Below are positions 32,274-39,488 of a stretch of DNA of 64,000 nucleotides, piece by piece. Numbering within the stretch: the first letter of the stretch is position 1; every line of letters begins with the position of its first letter. The translations under genes and the position numbers were made by a program. Below the pieces are notes generated by a model. It searched no databases. It was not told the DNA's origin and saw only the letters and a list, made by a program, of their open reading frames with translations. Source of the stretch: Diplocloster modestus (GTDB taxonomy: Bacteria; Bacillota; Clostridia; Lachnospirales; Lachnospiraceae); assembly GCF_019042245.1 (NCBI RefSeq), contig NZ_JAHQCX010000003.1:310001-374000 (forward strand), given 5' to 3'.

Positions 32274-34026
32274 GCTTGCCACCTCCTTCTCTCCTGTCCG
32301 CATCTTTCGCCTGCGTGTGGGCCGCCCACATCTGCGCGTAGAGGGGACACCGCTTCAGCAGTTCATCATGCGTTCCCGCGTCCAGGATTTTTCCCTGTTC
32401 CACCACGGCGATTTGGTCTGCATCGGTGATGGTGCTCAGGCGGTGGGCGATGACGATGAGCGTCTTTCCACGGGTCAGCCTGCCGATGGCGTCCTGAAGC
32501 ACCGCCTCGTTCTCGGGGTCCGTGTAGGAAGTCGCCTCGTCCAAAATCACAATCGGGGCGTTTTTCATCATGGCCCGCGCAATGGCGACCCGCTGGCGCT
32601 CCCCGCCGGAGAGGTGTCCGCCTGCGCCGCCCACCACAGTGTCATATCCATGATCCAGACCCATGATGAAATCATGACAGCCGGACGCCTTTGCCACGGC
32701 CTCCACTTCATCGTCGGTGGCCTCCGGCCGTCCCATACGAATATTTTCCCGGACAGAGACATTGAACAGGAAATTATCCTGGGAGACATAGCCGATAAGA
32801 TCCATTACCTGTTCCGGCGGCAGGTTTTTCACATTCACCCCGCCGATGGTGATACTCCCGCCGCCTGCGTCCCAATAGGAGGCGATGAGTTTGGCGATGG
32901 TGGATTTGCCGGAGCCGGACGGCCCCACCAGCGCGGTGGTCGTGCCTTGCCGGATGTTCAGCGTGACGCCGTTCAAAACCTGCTTATCTTTGTAAGCGAA
33001 TGTCACATCCCGCAGGTCAATGTCCAGCCCATGCAGTTCTTTCCTCTGCGCAGGCCGCTCCAGATCCGGCTCGGACAGCACAGCGCCAATTTCCCCGGTG
33101 ATGGTCGCAATTTTGGAGAAATCATCGGTCAAAAAGATCGCCGCTACCAATGGCCCCACGATACCGAGGGACAGGATTGCAATCGTGATAAAATCCGGGG
33201 CGGTCAGACTGCCATTCCTATAAAAGACACACCCAATGGGCAGAACGCCGATCAGCACAGCGGGCCAAATGGTCATCATCAGGGCGGAGTAGCCCTGCGT
33301 GGACTTCATCCAGTCCAGCATGAGGTCTGCGCTCTGCCGCACAGCCTGCGTGAACTTGCCATAAGAGGCCGCGCTCTGATTAAACGCCTTGATGACTTCA
33401 ATGCCGCCTATGTACTCCACCGTGGTGGCGCTCATGTGTTTACTGGCTTGAACAACCGCACCATATTTTTTCGGGTACTCTTTCATCTGGGCCATATAGC
33501 AAAGCATCCCGATGGGGATGGTGATAAGCGACACCAACGCCATGCGCCAGTCCAGGAGAAAGAGGTAGACCACAATAGCGACAGGGACCAGCAGATTAGA
33601 GGTCATTTCCGGAATGATGTGGGCCAGCGGGACCTCCATCTGTTCCACACGCTCCACCATGGTTGTTTTCAGGCGGCCCGATGGCGTATTGGTCAGATAG
33701 CCCATGGAAACGCGGGTCAGCTTATCCGCCACAGCCCGCCGCAGTTCCGACAGCACATGGAAAGTGGCTTCATGGGAGCATCGGGTGGAGATGCCGTGAA
33801 GAACAGACTTGAGCAGATAGGCAATCAGGGCAACTGCTCCCCAGGTCAGATAAATCGAAAAGTTCTTTTCACCAGAAATAAGCAGGTTGACCATTCTTGC
33901 CACAGCAAAGTATGGTATCATCCCGCTGGTCACGCTGAGAACAGCAAGAACAGTGGAGGTAATAAAACCCGCTCGGTGCGGTCTGATAAATGCCATCAAA
34001 CTAAATGGCTTCCTTTGTTTCTGCAT
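32266..34026 (-). CDS. YbtP-like ABC permease-ATPase, pair 1 (586 aa)
   Basis: Six-helix domain, then ATPase with Walker A GPSGSGKST, Q-loop YVSQDNFLFNVSVRENI, signature LSGGERQR, Walker B IVILDEAT (followed by SYTDPENE) and switch VIAHRLSTI. The QDNFLF form of the Q-loop is shared by the first member of four of the five pairs, while the second members have FQRVYLF or similar, showing fixed asymmetric heterodimers. It is the first gene of a nine-gene operon that runs down to 24818; GTAGGAGGG and a GTTAG-N6-CTAAC palindrome precede it. Confidence 0.85.
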   Translation of the reverse strand: MQKQRKPFSLMAFIRPHRAGFITSTVLAVLSVTSGMIPYFAVARMVNLLISGEKNFSIYLTWGAVALIAYLLKSVLHGISTRCSHEATFHVLSELRRAVADKLTRVSMGYLTNTPSGRLKTTMVERVEQMEVPLAHIIPEMTSNLLVPVAIVVYLFLLDWRMALVSLITIPIGMLCYMAQMKEYPKKYGAVVQASKHMSATTVEYIGGIEVIKAFNQSAASYGKFTQAVRQSADLMLDWMKSTQGYSALMMTIWPAVLIGVLPIGCVFYRNGSLTAPDFITIAILSLGIVGPLVAAIFLTDDFSKIATITGEIGAVLSEPDLERPAQRKELHGLDIDLRDVTFAYKDKQVLNGVTLNIRQGTTTALVGPSGSGKSTIAKLIASYWDAGGGSITIGGVNVKNLPPEQVMDLIGYVSQDNFLFNVSVRENIRMGRPEATDDEVEAVAKASGCHDFIMGLDHGYDTVVGGAGGHLSGGERQRVAIARAMMKNAPIVILDEATSYTDPENEAVLQDAIGRLTRGKTLIVIAHRLSTITDADQIAVVEQGKILDAGTHDELLKRCPLYAQMWAAHTQAKDADRREGGGKHV

Positions 34027-34042
34027 CGTATCCCTCCTACAA

Positions 34043-34058
34043 GTTAGCGACTTCTAAC
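34043..34058. promoter_or_regulatory. Palindromic operator GTTAG-N6-CTAAC, site A
   Basis: The palindrome is 17 bases before the start codon of the first YbtP-like gene, next to its Shine-Dalgarno. On the transcribed strand it reads GGTTAG-AAGTCG-CTAACT. Sites B, C and D share this form. Confidence 0.65.
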
Positions 34059-34067
34059 CAATCAACA

Positions 34068-34113
34068 AAGAAAAAGGCCGACAACCCACAGGATTATCCT
34101 GTAAATCATCGGC
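34068..34113 (-). terminator. Terminator between the TetR-KTR genes and the transporter operon
   Basis: On the - strand GCCGA..ACAGGAT pairs with ATCCTGT..TCGGC (34113-34077) and is followed by CTTTTTCTTT. It overlaps the stop codon of the KTR gene. Confidence 0.8.
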
Positions 34114-34303
34114 TCTGCGTCTTTGCGTCTGGCTCTGACAATATGATGTTTTGTCCCTGCACATCAACGATGTGTTCCTTTCCGCATTTGGGACAGAAAA
34201 GCGGAAAACGCTTTAGAACGGTGTCTGGATTCACCTTGGTGCGGGTCTTGTTGCCGCAGGTAGGGCAGTGAATCCAGCCGCTTCGGTCAATCCACCCGCT
34301 CAA
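34106..34303 (-). CDS. Cysteine-rich KTR-domain protein (65 aa)
   Basis: HCPTCGNKTRTKVN and FPLFCPKCGKEHIVDVQ form the two CxxC knuckles and the KTR signature of the Cys_rich_KTR family, small zinc-ribbon proteins frequent in clostridial conjugative elements. It overlaps the TetR gene by four bases (ATGA) and is followed by a terminator. A link to TetR control is suggested only by this coupling. Its presence supports the view that the array travels as cargo of a mobile element. Confidence 0.85.
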   Translation of the reverse strand: MSGWIDRSGWIHCPTCGNKTRTKVNPDTVLKRFPLFCPKCGKEHIVDVQGQNIILSEPDAKTQSR

Positions 34304-34935
34304 TGGTTTTCACCTCCATCTCCGAAGAAGATGGTTTTCCAGCCGGCGGTGTAAAAACGCCGCATCCTCTGGATATGCTCGACCGCCTGATCCTTTGGCA
34401 TATCGTGGATGACCACCTCGAACATCCCGGTATAAAAGGCGCTGGACAGCAGATGGCCCAGCTCCGGTGTAAGGCGGCCGCTGGAAATTGCGTCGTTCCC
34501 GGACGCCTGAATATAGCGCATGGTACATTGGTTGTCCAGTTCCACGATCCGGTGGAGGAATTCCTGATATGTACTGTTCTCTCCACTGGTTAAAAGCAGC
34601 TTGAACTCATCGAAATGATCGTAGATATAGTCCACAGAGGCCCAAAAACCGTGGTCGGAGAAGGAATACATTTGACTGGTCTGTTCGACTCCGGGCAACT
34701 GGTTAAACTGCTCTAAGGTTGATTGAATCAGACCACAAAAATCATCCATGGCAGGCTGTACGAGGGAACGGTACAGGCTCTCTTTGTCCGGATAGCGGAT
34801 GTAGATCGCCCCTTTGCTGGAGCCAGCCTTTTCTGCAATCGTCTGTAAGGAAGCCCGCTCATATCCGTTTTTTAGGAACTCCTGCTTGGCTGCTTCCATC
34901 AACTTTTCTGTTACTCCTGCTACACGCTTTGCCAT
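34300..34935 (-). CDS. TetR-family regulator, module 1 (211 aa)
   Basis: N-terminal helix-turn-helix (FLKNGYERASLQTIAEKAGSSKGAIYIRYPDKESLYRSLV in pieces, residues about 19-58) followed by a helical ligand-binding domain with no named family. TetR proteins repress until a ligand binds. It is transcribed toward the YbtP-like operon but separated from it by a terminator; AAAACC/GGTTTT repeats upstream (34954-34982) could be its own operator. Probable ligand: the substrate handled by the transporters. Confidence 0.85.
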   Translation of the reverse strand: MAKRVAGVTEKLMEAAKQEFLKNGYERASLQTIAEKAGSSKGAIYIRYPDKESLYRSLVQPAMDDFCGLIQSTLEQFNQLPGVEQTSQMYSFSDHGFWASVDYIYDHFDEFKLLLTSGENSTYQEFLHRIVELDNQCTMRYIQASGNDAISSGRLTPELGHLLSSAFYTGMFEVVIHDMPKDQAVEHIQRMRRFYTAGWKTIFFGDGGENH

Positions 34936-34953
34936 GTGTCACCCCCAAAGTTC

Positions 34954-34982
34954 AAAACCATTGGTTTCAATCTAACGGTTTT
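34954..34982. promoter_or_regulatory. Inverted repeats upstream of the module 1 TetR gene
   Basis: AAAACC (34954-34959) and GGTTTT (34977-34982) are complementary, and AAACC-ATT-GGTTT forms an inner palindrome. They lie 19-47 bases before the start codon, a usual site for TetR autoregulation. Confidence 0.5.
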
Positions 34983-35057
34983 AATATAGCACAAATTGAT
35001 TTATTCGTCAATAGCGAGAACTCTTTCGGCAACGCTTTCCTTATATGCAAGCACTAT

Positions 35058-35104
35058 AAAAAGGGGTGGTACACCTACGATTTGATGCACCAACCCCTTT
35101 TTTA
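35058..35104 (-). terminator. Terminator after the second regulatory tail
   Basis: AAAAAGGGGTGGT pairs with ACC(A)ACCCCTTTTTT (bulged A). T-runs exist on both strands, so it can end the - strand operon at the winged-helix gene. Confidence 0.8.
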
Positions 35105-35407
35105 CTTTTCAAAGCGATAACCATACCCATGCACAGTTTGAATCGCATTGATATTTAGTTTTTTCCGTATCTTGTAGATCCTGCTGGTAACGCTTTCAGG
35201 GCCAGAGGCAAAATCATCGGACATCGCATATCGGTAAAGCTGTTCCCGGGTAAAGGTCCAGCCAGGATGTAAGGCCAGACAGTATAAGATATTGAACTCC
35301 ATTGTGGTCAACTCCACAAATTGTTCATTTATATAGACCCTGCGTTCATTGGGGTCAATACGCAAATTCCCATATTGCAGTACAGCTACCCCCGTCAACA
35401 GCTTCAC
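35102..35407 (-). CDS. Orphan winged-helix regulator, copy 2 (101 aa)
   Basis: Same Trans_reg_C domain as copy 1 with six substitutions (Q21E, V26I, V30F, Y43C, Q59R, L70P). Recognition helix SVTSRIYKIRKKLN and wing GYGYRFEK are unchanged, so DNA specificity should be the same for both copies. It begins nine bases after the DtxR-like gene and its stop overlaps the terminator stem. Confidence 0.85.
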   Translation of the reverse strand: MKLLTGVAVLQYGNLRIDPNERRVYINEQFVELTTMEFNILYCLALHPGWTFTREQLYRYAMSDDFASGPESVTSRIYKIRKKLNINAIQTVHGYGYRFEK

Positions 35408-35416
35408 CTCCCGCGA

Positions 35417-35797
35417 CTATTTCTTTTTGTCCATACTTTGCTTTAGATGCCGAAAGCTATTCTCGCTAATCACATGCTCCATGCAGCAGGCCTCCTGTTC
35501 GGCGGTTTTGGGCTCTACACCGGCTTCCACCAGCAGGCGAGTGAAGAAGCAATGTTTCTCGTAGGTCTGCTCCGCTACTTCGCGGCCTATATCGGTCAAG
35601 CGGAGGAAGAAATCCTCATCCATGGTGAGGAAGCCACCCGCCTTCAAGGTAGCTACCGCATGGCACACGCTGGGCTTAGACACCTCCATATACCGGGCCA
35701 CATCCACAGAGCGTACCATGCCTTTCTTTTTCTGGAGTACCAACACAGCCTCCAGATAGTCCTCGCCGGAAGCGTGCAGTTTTTTATCAGGAAGCAT
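35417..35797 (-). CDS. DtxR/MntR-family repressor, copy 2 (126 aa)
   Basis: Domain layout as in copy 1, with a few more N-terminal residues. Metal-site residues correspond to D13, E16, H82, C104, E107 and H108; Arg after the Cys is replaced by a second Cys (ACCMEH), which could add a ligand or alter redox sensitivity. ATG at 35797 is preferred to a GTG three codons earlier. It overlaps the end of the EcfAA' gene by 11 bases, so it is translated with the transporter. Confidence 0.85.
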   Translation of the reverse strand: MLPDKKLHASGEDYLEAVLVLQKKKGMVRSVDVARYMEVSKPSVCHAVATLKAGGFLTMDEDFFLRLTDIGREVAEQTYEKHCFFTRLLVEAGVEPKTAEQEACCMEHVISENSFRHLKQSMDKKK

Positions 35798-37289
35798 TGA
35801 CCGCACCTGTTTCTTGCTCGTGGGAGAAGAAAGTCCGCAAGAGCTCTACAGCTTTCCCATCCATCGGCCGATGCCACAGCACCTTGCTCCCCTGAATGAA
35901 CAACAGGTAGGTGCAGCATTTATAAATGAGCTCCGGGTCATGCGTGATCAGAAACAGACTCTTTCCCATCTCTTTCAGGCGGTTTAAGTTGTCCGAGACC
36001 TCCAGCATATGCCGGTAATCCAATCCGCTGGTAGGCTCGTCAAATATCAGGATCTTTTTGTCCGAGGCTACCGCACTGCCAATCGCCACCCTCTGTTTTT
36101 CACCGCCGGACAGGGACATGGGGTGCAGCTTTACTTTGTCCAGCAGGTCAAGGCTGTCCAGAATCTCACTGGCACGGGCCGTGTCCGCTTTCTCGTCCTC
36201 GCCATCCATACTGAGTAGCAGTTCGTCCAGCACATCTTCCGTAAACAACTGGTGGTTAACATCCTGCATGACCATGTAGGAAATGTGCCTGCGCTGCTTC
36301 GCATTATAGGAGGCCTCATCCATTTCAAGCACGCCTTTCGCCTTCTTGTCCAGACCGCACAGACACCGGGCGAAGGTAGATTTTCCCGCGCCGTTGTTTC
36401 CGATGATGCCGATGATCTCCCCTTGGGGCAAGGTCAGGTCTGGAATATCCACATTGAGAGGGCCGTGCTTTTCATAGGAGAACTGGAAGCCCTTGATATG
36501 TAATTGCGGAGCGGCCGGTTTGGGAACGGCCTCCGGGGACAGGTGGAATGGGTCCAGTGCCCGCAGCCCCATTCCCTGCAATTCATCGGACGGTAGTTTT
36601 TGAAACTCCGATTCGGTAAATTCCCGTACAATACTTCCGCGCTTCATGTAGAGAATCCGATCCGCATAGGGAACGAGATAATAAAGCCGGTGTTCTGCGA
36701 CAATCACAGTCTTTTTCTCAGACTGCCAGTGCCGGATCACACCAATCAAATCTTCGATGGTGGCAATATCCAAGTTGGAGGATGGTTCGTCCAGTACAAA
36801 GATGTCCGGGTGGATTGCATCGGCAGAGGCGCAGGCGATTTTCTGTTTTTCCCCGCCGGATAGGGCAAACAAGCTCCGGTTCAGCAGTTTTTCCAGCTTG
36901 AGGCTGTGGGCAGTCTCCTCCAGACGCTTCCGCATCTCCGGGACTGGCAGGGCCATGTTTTCACACCCAAAAACAATCTCGCTGGTGGTATCTACATTGT
37001 AGAATTGTGTCCTTGGGTTTTGGAATACAGACCCCACCCGCTGTCCGATTTGATAAAGGGGATAGTCTTTTAGCTCTTTCCCATCTAAGAGGACTTGCCC
37101 GGTCAGTTTCCCACCGTAGTAATGCGGGATCAAACCGTTGATCAGCCGGGTCAGTGTTGTCTTGCCGCAGCCAGACTCTCCACAGAGCAGGATAGTTTCA
37201 CCGTCCTGGATTGTCAGATTGATATGGCTTAGGTTGTTCTCGGTTTCCCCACTCTCATAGGTAAAGGAAACATCTTTCAATTCAATCAC
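35787..37289 (-). CDS. Fused EcfA-EcfA' energy-coupling ATPase, module 2 (500 aa)
   Basis: Two ABC domains in one chain. Domain 1 has Walker A GESGCGKTT (about 37-45), signature LSGGEKQKIACAS and Walker B FVLDEPSSNLD; domain 2 has GNNGAGKST (about 290), LSGGEKQRVAIGSAV and LIFDEPTSGLD. Energy-coupling factor (ECF) importers usually use two separate ATPases; the fusion is common in this subgroup. It couples to the EcfT protein encoded just upstream and drives uptake of the S-component's substrate. Confidence 0.9.
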   Translation of the reverse strand: MIELKDVSFTYESGETENNLSHINLTIQDGETILLCGESGCGKTTLTRLINGLIPHYYGGKLTGQVLLDGKELKDYPLYQIGQRVGSVFQNPRTQFYNVDTTSEIVFGCENMALPVPEMRKRLEETAHSLKLEKLLNRSLFALSGGEKQKIACASADAIHPDIFVLDEPSSNLDIATIEDLIGVIRHWQSEKKTVIVAEHRLYYLVPYADRILYMKRGSIVREFTESEFQKLPSDELQGMGLRALDPFHLSPEAVPKPAAPQLHIKGFQFSYEKHGPLNVDIPDLTLPQGEIIGIIGNNGAGKSTFARCLCGLDKKAKGVLEMDEASYNAKQRRHISYMVMQDVNHQLFTEDVLDELLLSMDGEDEKADTARASEILDSLDLLDKVKLHPMSLSGGEKQRVAIGSAVASDKKILIFDEPTSGLDYRHMLEVSDNLNRLKEMGKSLFLITHDPELIYKCCTYLLFIQGSKVLWHRPMDGKAVELLRTFFSHEQETGAVNAS

Positions 37290-37301
37290 GGTATCACCTC
37301 C

Positions 37302-38033
37302 TTACCACGGACTGAAAAAGTATGTAGAGAGCAGTGCAGTTCCGGCAATCAGCACCGCCAGCAGATCCCAGCCGGTAAACCCGACCTTTGTGATATTGGT
37401 GCGCCGGACCGGGTTATCGAGGCCGCGGGTCAAGGCCGCCGCAGAGAGATCATCCCCGATTTTGACCACCGAGATCATCAGGGGAATAAAACGGTATTCA
37501 ATCAGGGCGGCGGGGTTTTGCCAGAACTTCTTTGTCCCGAACTGGACCTCCCGCATCCGCATGGCGTCCTTGATGGCCGCCGACTCCTCCTGCATGGTAG
37601 GGATAAAACGAAACAGGACAGAGAGAGGAATGGTGATCTGCCGCCCAATGTGCATCCGGCCAAGTGCGGTAATGCACTCGCTGGCCGTGGTGGATTTGAT
37701 AATATAGGCTCCCATCACAAAAGCCGGAAACAGCCGCAGAACCAACCCCACCAACAGGACTACCAGCATATTGACGATCATGGGAAACTGGACGGAGTTC
37801 TGGATAGCCTGCACAAACAGCCCCGCTGCGAACAGGCAGAAGAACACCGTTGCCGTCTTATACTGCCGATTAGTCAGCAACAGGACAAAGGGTATCATAG
37901 CCACCGCAATCATAAAGGCGGTATGGCTATATAGAAATTCTGCGGTAGCGACAACAGCCATCAGCAATAACTTGGTTCGTGGGTCCAAGCAAAAACCTGT
38001 TCTGTTTTCAACAACCGCTTGAAGCTGCTCCAT
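37302..38033 (-). CDS. ecfT: EcfT-type transmembrane coupling protein, module 2 (243 aa)
   Basis: LDPRTKLLLMAV at the N-terminus is the EcfT/CbiQ signature; about five helices follow, then cytoplasmic coupling-helix motifs DAMRMREVQF and LTRGLDNP, which contact the ATPases. It links the S component to the fused EcfAA'. Its start shares a base with the S-component stop, showing tight coupling. Confidence 0.88.
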   Translation of the reverse strand: MEQLQAVVENRTGFCLDPRTKLLLMAVVATAEFLYSHTAFMIAVAMIPFVLLLTNRQYKTATVFFCLFAAGLFVQAIQNSVQFPMIVNMLVVLLVGLVLRLFPAFVMGAYIIKSTTASECITALGRMHIGRQITIPLSVLFRFIPTMQEESAAIKDAMRMREVQFGTKKFWQNPAALIEYRFIPLMISVVKIGDDLSAAALTRGLDNPVRRTNITKVGFTGWDLLAVLIAGTALLSTYFFSPW

Positions 38034-38620
38034 TACACAATGCCCGCTCTCTCAAAGTGTTTTTTCAGCATTTTATGGCCCAGAAGCGCGCCCAGAATAC
38101 CGCCCACAAACAGCAGCGCAAAGCCCACATACATCATCCAGGAGGGCATCAGGGATTGCAAGGTGTTTGCGTACTGATCACCCATGGAGGTGTGGATGTT
38201 TTCCCAATATGCTTCACCGGCAAACCAGAGATTGGCGGGGCAGCCCATGATGCCAAGGCAAAAGCAGGCGTAGCTCAGAACAGTGACCTTGAATTTCTGA
38301 TAGCCGCCGATTTTGAGCACAACATCACTCAGGATGCCGCCGAGCACCCAGCCGAGCAGGCCGATCCAGCCATAGCCGATCAGATAGAAAAAGATGCCGC
38401 CGATGATACCTGTGATGGTCAGCATACCAAACTTCTGAATCTTGGTATAGTAGAGCATCATAGGAATGCCGCAGACGATAGGCCAAATTATGAACAGGAA
38501 CGGGTAGACCACCGGCAGCGCAGTAAGCAGGCCGACAACAAAGAAAATAACGAGGGTCATGGCTGTGTAAATGCCGACATTGATTAGGTCTTTACCTGTG
38601 AGCTTCTTTGTGTTTTCCAT
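38033..38620 (-). CDS. ECF transporter S component, MptD/Trep_Strep family (195 aa)
   Basis: About six hydrophobic helices and the basic C-terminal motif LGHKMLKKHFERAGIV, which marks the MptD/Trep_Strep family. Members include MptD of Mycobacterium paratuberculosis (iron-regulated locus with YbtPQ-like genes) and related streptococcal and lactobacillar proteins linked to haem uptake. The S component binds the substrate. It is the first gene of the module 2 ECF operon; a 80-base leader with a small hairpin and the site B palindrome lie upstream. Confidence 0.88.
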   Translation of the reverse strand: MENTKKLTGKDLINVGIYTAMTLVIFFVVGLLTALPVVYPFLFIIWPIVCGIPMMLYYTKIQKFGMLTITGIIGGIFFYLIGYGWIGLLGWVLGGILSDVVLKIGGYQKFKVTVLSYACFCLGIMGCPANLWFAGEAYWENIHTSMGDQYANTLQSLMPSWMMYVGFALLFVGGILGALLGHKMLKKHFERAGIV

Positions 38621-38659
38621 TTTTGAATATGTCCTTTCTGAAAAGAATTAAGTGTTGCA

Positions 38660-38695
38660 AAACCCCGTGCAAAGGGGACGCTGCGGTTCCACCTC
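38660..38695 (-). promoter_or_regulatory. T-box-like core and small terminator in the EcfS leader
   Basis: On the - strand GGTGGAACCGC (38693-38683) equals the T-box core sequence, followed by a small stem CCCC-TTTGCAC-GGGG and TTTTGC. However, only about 30 bases separate it from the site B palindrome and the TetR gene, leaving no room for a T-box stem I with a specifier loop. Confidence 0.35.
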
Positions 38696-38706
38696 CACAT
38701 CACTTG

Positions 38707-38722
38707 GTTAGTAGATGCTAAC
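38707..38722. promoter_or_regulatory. Palindromic operator GTTAG-N6-CTAAC, site B
   Basis: Reads GTTAG-TAGATG-CTAAC on the + strand, 87 bases before the EcfS start. The flanks (GGTTAGTA, TGCTAACT, TTGTGCAAA) are shared with site D. Confidence 0.65.
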
Positions 38723-38735
38723 TATTGTGCAAAAA

Positions 38736-38758
38736 TTTTGGGGATCAGATCCCCAAAA
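38736..38758 (-). terminator. Terminator of the module 2 TetR gene
   Basis: TTTTGGGGATC and GATCCCCAAAA are perfect 11-base arms with one base between; the - strand continues as TTTTTGC. It overlaps the TetR stop codon. Confidence 0.85.
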
Positions 38759-39362
38759 CTGTCTGCCATCCGGAGTTGAAAAAAGAGACAAGCGTGTGAA
38801 CATATCTCAGCGCGGCCTCCTTGGGGAAGTTGTGCATGACCACTTCAGCCAGGGACGCAAAATACGCATGGAGCAGAATATGCCACTCCTCTTCCGCCAA
38901 TTCGCGGACCTGGATGCCCCGAGATTTCAATTCTGCAAAGAACTTCAGCGTGACCCGGGTTTCCAGACAGACAACATCATCCAAAAAGGAGGAATACCGC
39001 GTGCCCTCCGCCCGCATAAGAAGCAGCCGGAATACATCAAAATGCTCATAGATGTATTCGATAATGACCGACAGCGTTTCCTCCGACAGTTTCCAGAGGG
39101 ATTTCAAGTCGTCCGTCTTTGCCAGTTCCATGTGCTCATTTACCGACGCCTCATAGATGGCCTTGACCTCCTGAACAACAGGCTCCACCAGCGCGCCAAA
39201 CAGAGCTTCCTTATCGTCAAAGTGGTTATAAAAAGCTCCGTTAGTCACATGGGCGTCCTTGCAGATCTCCCGGATGCTGGCCCGCTCAAAGCCATATTCC
39301 AGAAAGTGCTTTTGGGCGCAGAGCAAAAGATTTTCGTGTGTCTGCTGAAAGTCTCTTGACAT
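38745..39362 (-). CDS. TetR-family regulator, module 2 (205 aa)
   Basis: Helix-turn-helix HFLEYGFERASIREICKDA followed by HVTNGAFYNHFDDKEALFGALV (about 18-60) is a classic TetR N-terminus; the C-terminal helical domain differs from the other two TetRs here. It is divergent from the YbtPQ-like pair at 39489, with a long palindrome between them, so it most likely represses that pair and itself. Confidence 0.87.
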   Translation of the reverse strand: MSRDFQQTHENLLLCAQKHFLEYGFERASIREICKDAHVTNGAFYNHFDDKEALFGALVEPVVQEVKAIYEASVNEHMELAKTDDLKSLWKLSEETLSVIIEYIYEHFDVFRLLLMRAEGTRYSSFLDDVVCLETRVTLKFFAELKSRGIQVRELAEEEWHILLHAYFASLAEVVMHNFPKEAALRYVHTLVSFFNSGWQTVLGI

Positions 39363-39388
39363 TCGCTGTCCCTCCGTCCTATACTAAA

Positions 39389-39414
39389 ATTACACTGTAA
39401 TATTACGATGTAAT
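39389..39414. promoter_or_regulatory. TetR operator candidate between divergent genes
   Basis: ATTACA-CT-GTAATATTAC-GA-TGTAAT is a nested palindrome: outer arms of six bases and a perfect inner ten. It lies between the TetR gene and the + strand YbtP-like gene. Confidence 0.75.
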
Positions 39415-39488
39415 TCAAATTTTAGCACAGGGCACTTGAAATTGCAATACCCTCCTTGTATTTTTTGTGGCCTGAAAGGAGGCTGGTT

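Larger units (their letters stand above)
35102..35797 (-). repeat. Regulatory tail cassette, copy 2
   Basis: Near-identical to 24818-25501 and 43015-43701 in sequence and order. It closes the EcfS-EcfT-EcfAA' operon of module 2. Confidence 0.8.

Noticed and set aside
30507..34026. Reading the ABC pairs as multidrug exporters
   Set aside because: The exporter fold allows it, but DtxR-like genes, MptD-type ECF modules, a PchR/YbtA-like regulator and paired YbtP/YbtQ-like Q-loops favour import; export is not excluded.
32017..34047. Open frame of 676 codons on the + strand opposite pair 1
   Set aside because: Antisense to intact Walker and signature motifs, no Shine-Dalgarno and no recognisable domain.
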